Shown: piece by piece, positions 27,542 to 36,117 of the stretch | How positions within the stretch are numbered: position 1 is the stretch's first letter | Layout of the letters: each line of letters starts with the position of its first letter | The notes under the pieces: generated by a model | Databases searched by the model: none | Seen by the model: only the letters and a program-made list of their open reading frames with translations | Told to the model about the DNA's origin: nothing | Assembly: GCF_028290495.1 (NCBI RefSeq) | Contig: NZ_JAQGJT010000063.1 | Coordinates: 37,515 to 101,514 of the forward strand | Direction of reading: 5' to 3' | Origin: Tardiphaga sp. | GTDB taxonomy: Bacteria > Pseudomonadota > Alphaproteobacteria > Rhizobiales > Xanthobacteraceae | Length of the DNA: 64,000 nt | Made by a program: the position numbers and the translations under genes

Positions 27542-28493
27542 ACAGGCCATCGAGCTGAGGAGCAATCCGCTGCAGCGGTTGCAACAGATTCCTGGCGTCG
27601 CCGTCATGCTGGTGCTGCTATGCGCGATCTTCGGTGTGATGACGCCCGGGTTTCTAACGGCGCCGAATATTTCCAACGTGCTCGTGCAGTCGACCATCCT
27701 GCTGATGCTGTCGCTGCCGATGACGCTGATCATCATGACCGAAGGCCTCGATCTGTCGATGGGGGCGGTGCTGACGCTGACGTCGCTGATCGTCGCCATC
27801 GTCGCGCTGTCCACCGGCTCGATGCTGCTGGGCCTGCTCGCCGGGCTTGGTGTCGGCCTGGTGTTCGGCGTGATAAATGGCTGGCTGGTGGCCGCGGTCG
27901 GCATTCCGCCGTTCGTTGCCACACTGGGCACGCTGGGCATGGCGCAGGGCCTGTCGCTGATCGTCAGCGATGGCACCAGCGTCGTCGGCATGCCGGCCGC
28001 GGTCCGCGACGTCTATTCGGGAACTGTCGCCGGCATTCCGCTGCCGATCCTGCTGGCGCTGGCGAGTTACCTCGCGTTTCACGGGCTGCTCTATCACACC
28101 CGTTTCGGCACCTACATCTTTGCGCTCGGCGGCAACCGCGAGGCACTGAAATTTGCCGGCATCTCCGTGCGGGGCCTGCTGATCATGGTCTATGCGCTGG
28201 GCGGCGCGATGGTCGGTCTCGCCGGCCTGCTGATGACGGCGCGCATGAATTCCGGGCACCCGACCGCCGGCCTCGGTCTGGAGTTCGATGCCATCGCCGC
28301 GGTCGCCGTCGGCGGTACGTCTTTCGAGCGCGGCAACGGCTGGCTGCTTGGCACCTTGCTTGGCGTCGTCACGGTCGGCGTGCTGCGCAATGGATTGAAC
28401 CTGCTGGCGCTGCCATCCTCGATTCAGGTTGCGAGCGTCGGACTTCTCGTCATTGCTGCCTTGTTCGTCGACGGATTGCGGAGCCGGTCATGA
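27534..28493 (+). CDS. Sugar-type ABC transporter permease (RbsC-like), first
   Basis: A 319-residue BPD_transp_2 permease with many hydrophobic helices. RbsC-family motifs are MTEGLDLSMGAVLTLTS near 64-80, NGWLVAAVGIPPFVATLGTLG near 116-136 and GRF-like GLGLEFDAIAAVAVGGTSF near 244-262. CUT2 systems usually have one permease gene as a homodimer, while this operon has two, suggesting a heterodimer. Confidence 0.93.
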   Translation: MREQAIELRSNPLQRLQQIPGVAVMLVLLCAIFGVMTPGFLTAPNISNVLVQSTILLMLSLPMTLIIMTEGLDLSMGAVLTLTSLIVAIVALSTGSMLLGLLAGLGVGLVFGVINGWLVAAVGIPPFVATLGTLGMAQGLSLIVSDGTSVVGMPAAVRDVYSGTVAGIPLPILLALASYLAFHGLLYHTRFGTYIFALGGNREALKFAGISVRGLLIMVYALGGAMVGLAGLLMTARMNSGHPTAGLGLEFDAIAAVAVGGTSFERGNGWLLGTLLGVVTVGVLRNGLNLLALPSSIQVASVGLLVIAALFVDGLRSRS

Positions 28494-29464
28494 CCGATAT
28501 ATCGAAGCCGGCCACCAGCGGAAAAATGCTGCTGTCCGACGACATGATCCAGGTGTTCTACCGCCTGTTCGCCGCGCTACTGATCTGCGCGGCGCTGACG
28601 GTCCTCACCAATTCGTTCTTCAGCCTCGGCAACATACTGAACGTGTTGCGTCAGGCGAGCCTGCTGTTCTTCATCGCCTCCGGCCTGACCCTGGTGGTGT
28701 TGACCGGCGGTCTCGATCTGTCGATTGGCGCCAATGTGGCCATCTCCGCCTGCATCGCCGGCACGGTGATCCACACGACGGGATCACCGGTGCTGGGTGT
28801 CCTGACCGGCGTGGGCGTCGGCGCGGCGGTCGGGCTGCTGAATGGCGTCATGGTCACGGCTCTGCGCATTCCGTCGTTTATCGCCACCTACGGCATGCTC
28901 TGGGTGCTGCACGGCGTCACCTACTGGTACATGGCCGGCGAAACCATCCATGGTTTCCCCCCGGGCTTCCGCCAGATCGGCAGCGGTTACTTTCTGGGGC
29001 TGCCGATCCCGGTCTATCTGCTGCTGGTGTTCCTCGCCGTCGGCACCATTTTCGCGCAACGGACAACGTGGGGGCAGGAGATCTATGCGATCGGCGCCAA
29101 TCCGGTCGCTGCGCGGTTGTCCGGCATCCCGGTCGCGCGGCGTCTGCTGCTGGTCTACATCGTCTCCGGCGCGATGGCCGGCCTCGCTTCGATCATCTTT
29201 CTGGCGCGGCTGAATTCGGCAGAAGCCGACATAGGCGAAAGCCTGACGCTGCCGGCGATCGCCGCGGTGCTGATCGGCGGCACCTCGCTGTTCGGTGGTC
29301 TCGGCACGGTGTTCGGCACCTTTGTCGGCGCTCTCATTCTGACGCTGGTTCTCAACGGCATGAATCTGCTCTCGGTCAATGCGAGCTGGCAGCCATTGGT
29401 CACCGGCGTCATCGTTATTCTGGCCGTATGGCTGGATATGAAAACACGGCGCCGTACGGCGTAA
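28490..29464 (+). CDS. Sugar-type ABC transporter permease (RbsC-like), second
   Basis: A 324-residue permease starting at the ATG at 28490, which overlaps the previous stop by 4 bases. Upstream open frame is overlap with the first permease gene and is excluded. Family motifs are VVLTGGLDLSIGANVAISA near 69-87, VTALRIPSFIATYGMLWVLHG near 122-142 and LPAIAAVLIGGTSLFGG near 251-267. It diverges from the first permease, so this is not a recent duplication. Confidence 0.93.
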   Translation: MTDISKPATSGKMLLSDDMIQVFYRLFAALLICAALTVLTNSFFSLGNILNVLRQASLLFFIASGLTLVVLTGGLDLSIGANVAISACIAGTVIHTTGSPVLGVLTGVGVGAAVGLLNGVMVTALRIPSFIATYGMLWVLHGVTYWYMAGETIHGFPPGFRQIGSGYFLGLPIPVYLLLVFLAVGTIFAQRTTWGQEIYAIGANPVAARLSGIPVARRLLLVYIVSGAMAGLASIIFLARLNSAEADIGESLTLPAIAAVLIGGTSLFGGLGTVFGTFVGALILTLVLNGMNLLSVNASWQPLVTGVIVILAVWLDMKTRRRTA

Positions 29465-29498
29465 GTGTTCGGCTAAAAAAACAAACGGAGGAACGAAA

Positions 29499-30470
29499 AT
29501 GAAAAAGACCTGTGGCGCGATCGCATCGATCCTGCTTACGACGGCCCTGTCATCCCACGCTTTCGCCGATGGCGAGACCATTGCAGTGTTCACCAAGAAC
29601 CAGACCAATCCGTATTTCCAGACGGTGCGGGTCGGCGCTGACGCGGCCGCCAAGGCGTTGAAGGCCAAGACGCTGCATTACATTCCCACCAAGCCGGACA
29701 GCATTCCGGAACAGCTCAGCCAAATCGAGGACGTGGTGGTGAAGAAGCCCTCGGCCATCGTCTTCATTCCGGTCGACTACAAGGCGATGGTGCCGGGCGT
29801 CGAGAAGATCAACGACGCCAAAATCCCGGTGGTCAACGTTACCGACCGATCCAATGGCGGCAAGTTCGTCGCTTTCGTCGGGGCCGACGATTACAGCCTG
29901 GGTCTCGAGACAGGGCGCTATCTGCTGAAGACGCTGGGCGGCAAGGGCAACTTCGTCATCATCGAAGGCGTCAAGGGATCGCTGACCAGCATCGATCGCG
30001 TGCGCGGTTTCAACGATGCGCTGAAGGAAAATCCGAACGCCAAGCTGCTGGCCTCGCAGCCCGGCAATTACCAGCGGCTGCAGGCGCTTCAGGTGATGGA
30101 GAACCTGATGCAGTCGAACAGCCAGATCGACGGCGTCATGGCGGCCAACGACGCCATGGCGATCGGCGCGATCGAGGCGCTCGACGGCGCCAACCGCAAG
30201 GCGCAGGTGATCGGCGTAAACGGTACCAAGGAGGCCATCGACGCCATCAAGACCGGCAAGCTGCTCGCGAGCGGCGACTATAACGGCTTCATGCAGGGCT
30301 GCCTCGGCACGATGATCGCCATCCGCTCGCTGCGCAACGAGCCGGTGATTACCGAGATCGTTCTTAAACCCACCGTGATCGGCAAAGACAACTACCAGCC
30401 ATATGACGTTCCGCTGGATAGCCGTAGCTGCCCGACCTGGGACGAGGCTGCCAAGCTCGGCGCCAAATAA
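29499..30470 (+). CDS. Sugar-type ABC transporter substrate-binding protein (RbsB-like)
   Basis: A 323-residue Peripla_BP_4 protein. The signal peptide ends at SHAFA-D near residue 24. The mature start IAVFTKNQTNPYFQTVRVGADAA (in two parts) is typical of ribose/inositol/galactose-type binding proteins. A strong GGAGG at 29488 precedes the ATG. Its place as last gene of the operon, before a terminator hairpin, is normal for rbs-type operons except that catabolic genes come first. The ligand may be a cyclic polyol or glycoside (inference). Confidence 0.93.
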   Translation: MKKTCGAIASILLTTALSSHAFADGETIAVFTKNQTNPYFQTVRVGADAAAKALKAKTLHYIPTKPDSIPEQLSQIEDVVVKKPSAIVFIPVDYKAMVPGVEKINDAKIPVVNVTDRSNGGKFVAFVGADDYSLGLETGRYLLKTLGGKGNFVIIEGVKGSLTSIDRVRGFNDALKENPNAKLLASQPGNYQRLQALQVMENLMQSNSQIDGVMAANDAMAIGAIEALDGANRKAQVIGVNGTKEAIDAIKTGKLLASGDYNGFMQGCLGTMIAIRSLRNEPVITEIVLKPTVIGKDNYQPYDVPLDSRSCPTWDEAAKLGAK

Positions 30471-30488
30471 GCGATTACCCGCATCCTG

Positions 30489-30520
30489 AAACGGCCGCCG
30501 CTGAACGGCGGCCGTTTCTT
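30489..30520 (+). terminator. Rho-independent terminator after the LacI-linked operon
   Basis: A perfect 12-base stem, AAACGGCCGCCG (30489-30500) and CGGCGGCCGTTT (30506-30517), with loop CTGAA and a short T-rich tail (CTTCTC). It separates the binding-protein gene from the downstream YciI-VOC pair. Confidence 0.88.
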
Positions 30521-30538
30521 CTCATTGTGGAGTTTCCC

Positions 30539-30826
30539 ATGCTGTTTGCCATCCATGCCGTCGATCACGTTGGCGCGCTCGACAAGCGTCTGTCGCATTA
30601 CGAAGCCCATAAGACGTTTCTGTCCGATACGACGCGTTTTGGCGTGAAGATCGTGATGTCCGGCCCGCTGACGTCGGACGATGGAGAGGCCATGATCGGC
30701 AGCCTGTTTCTCGTCGAGGCCGCGGAGCGCGCGGCGGTCGAGAAATTCCATCATGCCGATCCGTTCTTCGCCGCCGGCATCTGGGAGAAGGTGACGATCA
30801 CCGGCTTCCTGCGACGGCAGGGATGA
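30539..30826 (+). CDS. YciI-like protein
   Basis: A 95-residue YCII-fold protein. It has the family pattern R-x3-HYEAHKTFL near 21-30 with the conserved His, and DPFFAAGIWEKVTITGF near the C terminus. The ATG at 30539 follows GTGGAG. YCII domains occur in TftG-type chlorohydroxyquinol dehydrochlorinases as well as in proteins of unknown role. Near a hydroxyquinol-type dioxygenase, a dehalogenase or isomerase role is possible but unproven. It overlaps the next gene by 4 bases. Confidence 0.82.
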   Translation: MLFAIHAVDHVGALDKRLSHYEAHKTFLSDTTRFGVKIVMSGPLTSDDGEAMIGSLFLVEAAERAAVEKFHHADPFFAAGIWEKVTITGFLRRQG

Positions 30827-31389
30827 GCGCCGCCGATCGGACGGCCGGGCGCCGGCCTGCGCTCGCCTTCAATCATGTCGGGCTCACCGTACCCGACATC
30901 TTTGCGGCGATCGATTGGTACGGCGCCGTGTTCGGCGCCAGCCACATCATGGGGCCGCGCCGGCTCGCCGCCGCCGACAGTGCCACCCACGAGACGCCGG
31001 GTATCTTCGGCAAGCGTTTTGGTTCGGCCTACCAGGCGCATCTGCTGCTCGCCAACGGCGTCGGCCTCGAGCTGTTTCAGTTCATCGAGCCCAAGGTCGA
31101 GATCACTGATGAGAACATGCCGTACTGGAATCGCGGTCCGTTTCATATTGCGCTGACCTGTCCCGATGTGGATGGTCTGGCCGAGACGATCGTTGCCTGT
31201 GGCGGCAGAAAGCGCTCCGCCCCCGTGGATTTCGTGCCTGGCCGTCCGTGGCGGCTTTGTTATTGCGAAGATCCTTGGGGGACCGTCATCGAGATCATGT
31301 CGGCGAGCTACGCCGAAATGTTCTCGAACTGGCCGCAGCCGGGGATGACCGGGGACGTTACGATGGTTGAGCGGCCAGACGCGGGCTGA
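30823..31389 (+). CDS. VOC-superfamily (glyoxalase/dioxygenase fold) protein
   Basis: A 188-residue single VOC unit. The first metal-ligand segment NHVGLTVPD is near 17-25, the second HIALTCPD near 108-115, and the closing Glu in VIEIMSASY near 156-164. These positions fit an isomerase, epimerase or lyase more than a two-domain extradiol dioxygenase. The ATG overlaps the YciI gene. A decayed monooxygenase remnant follows directly, echoing the intact VOC-monooxygenase order at 46312-48819. Confidence 0.82.
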   Translation: MSAADRTAGRRPALAFNHVGLTVPDIFAAIDWYGAVFGASHIMGPRRLAAADSATHETPGIFGKRFGSAYQAHLLLANGVGLELFQFIEPKVEITDENMPYWNRGPFHIALTCPDVDGLAETIVACGGRKRSAPVDFVPGRPWRLCYCEDPWGTVIEIMSASYAEMFSNWPQPGMTGDVTMVERPDAG

Positions 31390-31411
31390 AGCAACGTGGC
31401 CGGCGTCGATG

Positions 31412-31605
31412 CTCGGCCAGTGCCTGTGCGCGGGGATCCGCGATGCGAGAAATCTGGCGTGGCCAGCTTGCCGCGGTCATTCGCGGCGATGCGCTGCTCG
31501 ATTTCTGTTCGAGCAAGCGCATTCCTCATGTCACGGCGTATATCGAACTGGCCGGGCGTTTGGGCGGGCTAACCAACACCCGCACCGTCGCACGGGCGCG
31601 TGCCC
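31412..31605 (+). pseudogene. Fragment of an MhpA-type FAD monooxygenase
   Basis: About 190 bases match the intact monooxygenase gene at about 48199-48395. Shared words include the reading GQ-x-LCAGIRDA-x-NLAW and IPHVTxYIELAxRLGGLxNTR. A one-base insertion after the NLAW codons and an internal deletion of about nine bases break the frame. The first roughly 300 codons and the C terminus are absent. Confidence 0.85.
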
Positions 31606-31623
31606 TAACCGCCGGTTCATTCC

Positions 31624-32601
31624 CTACTCAGGTTGGATGCCGAGTTCCTGGATAATCTTGCCGGTGGCCGCAAGCTCGGCGTCGAAAAACCGCTTTGCGC
31701 CTGCGGGGTTCACCACGTCACCGGAGGCGACGTCGAAGCCGAGGACCGGGGCGCGCTCCTGCACATCCGGTGATTTCAGGGCGAGCGCGATCTCGGAACT
31801 GAGTCTGTCGACGATGTCGCTCGGCGTGCCGGCCGGGGCCATCATCATGAACCAGCCTTGCAGGTCGGCGCTCTTCAAAGTCTCTGCGATCGCAGGCACC
31901 TCCGGCATGGAAGCGACGCGCTTGCTGCCGGCAATGGCGATCGCCCGTAGCGTGCCGGCCTTGATGAAGGACTCGGCGACCGAGGCCGACTGGATCGTCA
32001 CCTGGGTGCGCCCGGTCAAGCTGTCCTGAATCGCGTTGGTGATGGTATTGTAGGGGACCAGTACGAAACCTGTGCCGGCCTGCTTGTTGATGGTCTGAGC
32101 GATCAGGCCGGAGATGTTGCGCGGGCCGTCGACCGCCATGCTCAAGGAACCGGGGGCCGATTTTTCGAGCGTGATCAATTCGGTCAGCGTCGTTGCCTTT
32201 ACGTCGGGATTGACGAGCAGGACGTGATTGCTCCGCGCCACCATCGCCACCGGTATGAAATCTTTCACGGGATCGTAAGGCAGTTTTTTGAACGTATAGG
32301 GATTGGTGACCAGCGCTGCGGAAGTGGCGAACAGGAAAGTGTAGCCATCGGGCGCGGCGCGCGCGACGGTCTGCGTGCCAATCAGGTTTGCGGCTCCCGG
32401 GCGATTCTCGACCACGAATTGCTGTCCGAGCGCGCGGGAGAGCTTGTCGGTGATGATGCGGCACAGCACGTCCGGGCTGTTGCCGGCGGCCTGAGACACC
32501 ACGATAGTCACAGGCTTCTGCGGCCATGACTGCGCATAAGCGGGAGTTGCGAGACAAGCGATGGCTCCGGTCAACAGGACGCGGCGGGACAATGTAAGCA
32601 T
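31624..32601 (-). CDS. Bug-family (TctC-like) periplasmic solute-binding protein
   Basis: A 325-residue tripartite-tricarboxylate-transporter receptor. The signal peptide ends at AYA-Q near 24. Family motifs are PVTIVVSQAAGNSPDVLCR near 30-48, VVENRPGAANLIGT near 62-75 and YTFLFATSA near 86-94. The ATG at 32601 follows GGAGGA. No TctA or TctB gene is adjacent, so it is an orphan receptor, common in this group. It is in line with the minus-strand aromatic module and probably binds a carboxylated aromatic (inference). Confidence 0.93.
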   Translation of the reverse strand: MLTLSRRVLLTGAIACLATPAYAQSWPQKPVTIVVSQAAGNSPDVLCRIITDKLSRALGQQFVVENRPGAANLIGTQTVARAAPDGYTFLFATSAALVTNPYTFKKLPYDPVKDFIPVAMVARSNHVLLVNPDVKATTLTELITLEKSAPGSLSMAVDGPRNISGLIAQTINKQAGTGFVLVPYNTITNAIQDSLTGRTQVTIQSASVAESFIKAGTLRAIAIAGSKRVASMPEVPAIAETLKSADLQGWFMMMAPAGTPSDIVDRLSSEIALALKSPDVQERAPVLGFDVASGDVVNPAGAKRFFDAELAATGKIIQELGIQPE

Positions 32602-32724
32602 GGGCTTCCTCCGGAATGGTTAGCCTGCGATTTGCGATCGCTTGTTGAGGCTTGCTTTTGTGAACGTGCAGGTCTTGTCGTCAGAAAGCAGCCCGCGGCG
32701 CTGGCGGCGCGGGCTGTTGTTGCA

Positions 32725-33573
32725 TCAAGTCTCGTCGGCGACGCCGTTGCGCAGCACGCCGAGTCGTTCGATCTCGACCTCGACGGTGTCACCCGGCTTC
32801 AGCCACAGCGGAGGCGTGCGCTTGGCGCCGACGCCGCCGGGCGTGCCGGTAGCGATCACGTCACCAGGCTCGAGACGGGTGAACGAGGAGCAATATTCAA
32901 TCTGACGCGGGATATCGAAAATCATTTGATCGATGGTGGCATCCTGCACGACCTGTCCATTGACGCGGGTCTGCAGCCGCAGCGGCGCAACATCGCCGAG
33001 TTCGTCGGGTGTCATCATCCACGGGCCGAAGCCGCCGGTCTCCGGAAAATTCTTGCCGGGTGTGAACTGATGCGTATGGCGCTGGAAGTCGCGCACGCTG
33101 CCTTCATTGTAGCAGGCATAGCCGGCGATGTGGTCCCATGCGTCAGCGCGCGCGATGTGCCGCCCGGGCTTGCCGATGATGATGGCGAGCTCGCCTTCGA
33201 AGTCGAGATCGGTCGAGACCTTGGGCCGAATGATATTGGCGAGATGCCCGGTCTGGCTGTTGGCGAAGCGACCGAACACCGTGGGATTTTCGACCTCGCT
33301 GCGCCCGGTTTCCTTGCGGTGCGTTTCGTAGTTCAAGCCGATGCAGAGGATTTTGTCCGGGTTCGGAATGACCGGCAGCCAGGTGATCCCGGCAGTGGGC
33401 GTCCGCCTGGCGTTGCTGGCTGCGTCGCGCACGGCCGACAGGGCGTCGGCTGCGATGACAGATTTGAGGTCGGGGTAGCGATCTCCGAGGACCGCGCCGA
33501 TATCGAGCGCCTGGTCGCCATCGATCACGCCCCAAGTGGTCTTTCCGTCGATCTGAAAACTTGCCAATTTCAT
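32725..33573 (-). CDS. Fumarylacetoacetate hydrolase (FAH)-family protein
   Basis: A 282-residue FAH-fold hydrolase or hydratase. Key segments are CIGLNYETHRKETG near 77-90, the metal-site Glu pair in DFEGELAIIIG near 124-134, YACYNEGSVRDFQRH near 152-166 and TGTPGGVGAKRTPPLW near 243-258. Such enzymes cleave or hydrate meta-cleavage products. It is paralogous to the gene at 48865, and the module order is the same in mirror image. Confidence 0.92.
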   Translation of the reverse strand: MKLASFQIDGKTTWGVIDGDQALDIGAVLGDRYPDLKSVIAADALSAVRDAASNARRTPTAGITWLPVIPNPDKILCIGLNYETHRKETGRSEVENPTVFGRFANSQTGHLANIIRPKVSTDLDFEGELAIIIGKPGRHIARADAWDHIAGYACYNEGSVRDFQRHTHQFTPGKNFPETGGFGPWMMTPDELGDVAPLRLQTRVNGQVVQDATIDQMIFDIPRQIEYCSSFTRLEPGDVIATGTPGGVGAKRTPPLWLKPGDTVEVEIERLGVLRNGVADET

Positions 33574-33646
33574 CGTGATGTCCTTGCTCTAAAAGCTGCG
33601 TGTTCGTGAGTTGTGTTTGCATGGTGAGGCTGTATGGCAGGGCGCA

Positions 33647-35215
33647 TCATCGCAGCCGCTCCGCAAGGTCGGTGAGCAACATGCCGAGCGCGCCGGCGTC
33701 ACTGGCGACACCGAAGACGTAATGGTCGGGCCGGACGATCGCGGCGCGGCAGCCGTGACGGTCGAACCAGGCGGCGAGAACGCCGTCCTCTTCCGTGAGT
33801 ACATCACTGGCGGCAGGACCAACGCGGATCGGCCGGATATCGAGGTGAGCCATGATCGCTTGCAGATCGGGACCCGGTTCCAGCGCGCTTCGCGCATCCA
33901 GCACGAGCCGCCAGCCGGTGTCGGCAACGCTGTCGAGACGGCGCCGTCCCTCTGCCGTCCGGATCCAGGGCTGCGGGAACAGCGTGCCATGCGCCGCATG
34001 CAGCGGGAAGGCGAGCAGGCCCGTCTGCAACGGCGGGACGATCTCCTGGCGAGTGAGGGTGCGGGGAACGCCGCCGCCTTCGGCAAGAATGCGTTCGTCG
34101 CGCATTGCCGCCGTATCCGGATCGCGTTCGCAGATCACGTGACCGATCGCCTTGATACGGGAGGTGAGTTGGCGAACATGTTCGCTACGTTCCTCACCAT
34201 AGGTATCGAGCAGTTTGGGGTCGGATTTCCCGCCGAGAACGCGATCGAGCTTCCACACGAGATTGCCGACATCGCGGATGCCCTGGCACATGCCCTGACC
34301 GATGAAGGGGGGCTGTTGATGCGCGGCATCGCCGGCGAGGAAGATCCGGCCGCGCCGCCATTCCTGCGCAACGAGCGCATGAAACCGGTAGCTTGCGGCG
34401 CGCCACAGCGTGGCGTCATCCGGGGTGATCCAGCGCGCAAGCAGTCGCCAGACTTGCGCCGCCGACTCCATCTCGCGCGGATCTTCGCCGGGCAGCAGCA
34501 TGATTTCGAAGCGACGATGGTTGCCGGGACCGATGATGAAGCTTGTCGGTCGCGACGGATCGCAGAATTGCGCTGCGGTCTCCGGTAATTTGCCGAAGGC
34601 GCCTTGGTTGACCTGCAGATCGACCACCAGCCAGGGTTCGTCGAAGACGAGGTCTTCAAAGGCGATGCCAAGCTGTTGCCGCGTGCCGCTCGACGCGCCG
34701 TCGCAGGCGATGACGTAGTCGGCGGTGATGTCGCGCGTCGCGCCGCGATCGTCGCGCAGATGCAGCTTCACATGGTCGGCCGTCTGCTCGAAACCAAGCA
34801 GTTCGGTGCCGAGTTCAACTTTGACGCTGGGATAGGCCGCGGCGTGCTCGCGCAACGCGGCCTCGACCGGCGGCTGCGTGAACACCATGCTGGGCGTATA
34901 GCCGAGCGGGTAGGGCTCTGCGACCATGTCGATCCGGCGGATCAACTGACCCTTTGCGCCAAAATGCTGGGAGGCAGGAAACGGTGCGATATAGGGCAGC
35001 ACGCGCTCGGCGGCGCCGAGGTTATCGAGCAGGCGCAGGATTTCGTGATCGATCGCGATCGCGCGCGGCTTGTCGTAGACGTCGTGCTGACGGTCGATGG
35101 CCAAGGTGCGGATGCCCCTGTCGCCGAGCAGGCTGACCGCGATCGCGCCCGAGGGGCCATGGCCAACCACGACGACCTGAAAGTCGCTGCGATGCTGTTG
35201 GGAAGTATGCGTCAC
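33647..35215 (-). CDS. FAD-dependent aromatic-ring monooxygenase (MhpA-like)
   Basis: A 522-residue class A flavin hydroxylase. The FAD-binding GHGPSG is at 18-23, the DG motif in IACDGASSGTR near 170-180 and the GD motif in LAGDAAHQQPPFIGQG near 291-306. These enzymes add a hydroxyl ortho to a phenol using NAD(P)H and O2, preparing it for ring cleavage. The start is GTG at 35215 in a GTGA overlap with the upstream dioxygenase gene. A paralogue is at 47290. Confidence 0.93.
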   Translation of the reverse strand: MTHTSQQHRSDFQVVVVGHGPSGAIAVSLLGDRGIRTLAIDRQHDVYDKPRAIAIDHEILRLLDNLGAAERVLPYIAPFPASQHFGAKGQLIRRIDMVAEPYPLGYTPSMVFTQPPVEAALREHAAAYPSVKVELGTELLGFEQTADHVKLHLRDDRGATRDITADYVIACDGASSGTRQQLGIAFEDLVFDEPWLVVDLQVNQGAFGKLPETAAQFCDPSRPTSFIIGPGNHRRFEIMLLPGEDPREMESAAQVWRLLARWITPDDATLWRAASYRFHALVAQEWRRGRIFLAGDAAHQQPPFIGQGMCQGIRDVGNLVWKLDRVLGGKSDPKLLDTYGEERSEHVRQLTSRIKAIGHVICERDPDTAAMRDERILAEGGGVPRTLTRQEIVPPLQTGLLAFPLHAAHGTLFPQPWIRTAEGRRRLDSVADTGWRLVLDARSALEPGPDLQAIMAHLDIRPIRVGPAASDVLTEEDGVLAAWFDRHGCRAAIVRPDHYVFGVASDAGALGMLLTDLAERLR

Positions 35216-36117
35216 TCAGGACCTCTGTCGGCGTAGGCAACGGCGGTCTGCGCCGCCTTGACGTGATCTGGCTTGGGCGGGGCGATGCCCCAATGATCCG
35301 TGCGGCCGGGTGGCCAGACCCATTCCGACGGCCCGCGAACCGCATAGCCGTCATCGACCTGCAAGACTTCGGCGGTATATTCGATGACGGTCCCGACCGG
35401 ATCGATGAAGTAGGCGAACACGTTGTCGCCGGGGCCGTGGCGGCCCACGCCCCAGGCGATAGGGAATCCGGCGTCGATCATGCGCCCCGAGCCGCGCATC
35501 ACCGCTTCCAGGTCCGGCATCAGGAAGGCTACGTGATTGAGTCCGTTCACCGCCGCGTCGGCGATGACGATGGCGTGGTGGTCGCCGTTGCAGCGGACGA
35601 AGGCCATCATCCTGGAGCGGTCGGTGAGGCGAAAGCCGAGCGCCTGTTCGTAGAACGCGGCGAGACCATCGACATGCGTGCTGTTGACGTTGACGTGCGC
35701 GAGCCGTGTCGGCCGATTGGCTCCTGCAAGGGTGTCAGTGTGTCGCATGTCACCGCTGACGAAGCGCAGCGCGCCGCCATTCGGTGCCAGAATGCTCATC
35801 ACCATCCCGCCATCGGGCGCCGGATTTGGAGCGGGGCCGGCGAGCAGCGTCGCGCCATGCTTCAGCGATGCGGAGGCGATCGTCTCGAATGCCGCATCCG
35901 AGTGCAGCCGAAACGTGATGGACCTCAGTGCGGGGCGATCGCCCTGCCGCAAGGCGACCACATGATGATCGGTGCCGCTGGCGCGAAGATAGGTGACGCC
36001 CTCGTGGCGTGTTACCAGATCGAGACCCCAGACCGAGGTGTAGAACTGCTCTGATCGTGGAAGATCAGGAGTTTCGAGATTTACGCTGCGCAACGCGGTG
36101 ATCGGAAAATGGGTCAT
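35212..36117 (-). CDS. Type I extradiol dioxygenase-like two-domain VOC protein
   Basis: A 301-residue two-module protein. Predicted Fe(II) ligands are H141 (LAHVNV), H195 (LNHVAF) and E246 (TVIEYTAE), matching the H-H-E triad of BphC-type extradiol dioxygenases; Y247 next to the Glu also fits. It probably cleaves the catechol formed by the adjacent monooxygenase. It overlaps the amidohydrolase by 4 bases on one side and the monooxygenase by 4 on the other. Confidence 0.9.
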   Translation of the reverse strand: MTHFPITALRSVNLETPDLPRSEQFYTSVWGLDLVTRHEGVTYLRASGTDHHVVALRQGDRPALRSITFRLHSDAAFETIASASLKHGATLLAGPAPNPAPDGGMVMSILAPNGGALRFVSGDMRHTDTLAGANRPTRLAHVNVNSTHVDGLAAFYEQALGFRLTDRSRMMAFVRCNGDHHAIVIADAAVNGLNHVAFLMPDLEAVMRGSGRMIDAGFPIAWGVGRHGPGDNVFAYFIDPVGTVIEYTAEVLQVDDGYAVRGPSEWVWPPGRTDHWGIAPPKPDHVKAAQTAVAYADRGPE

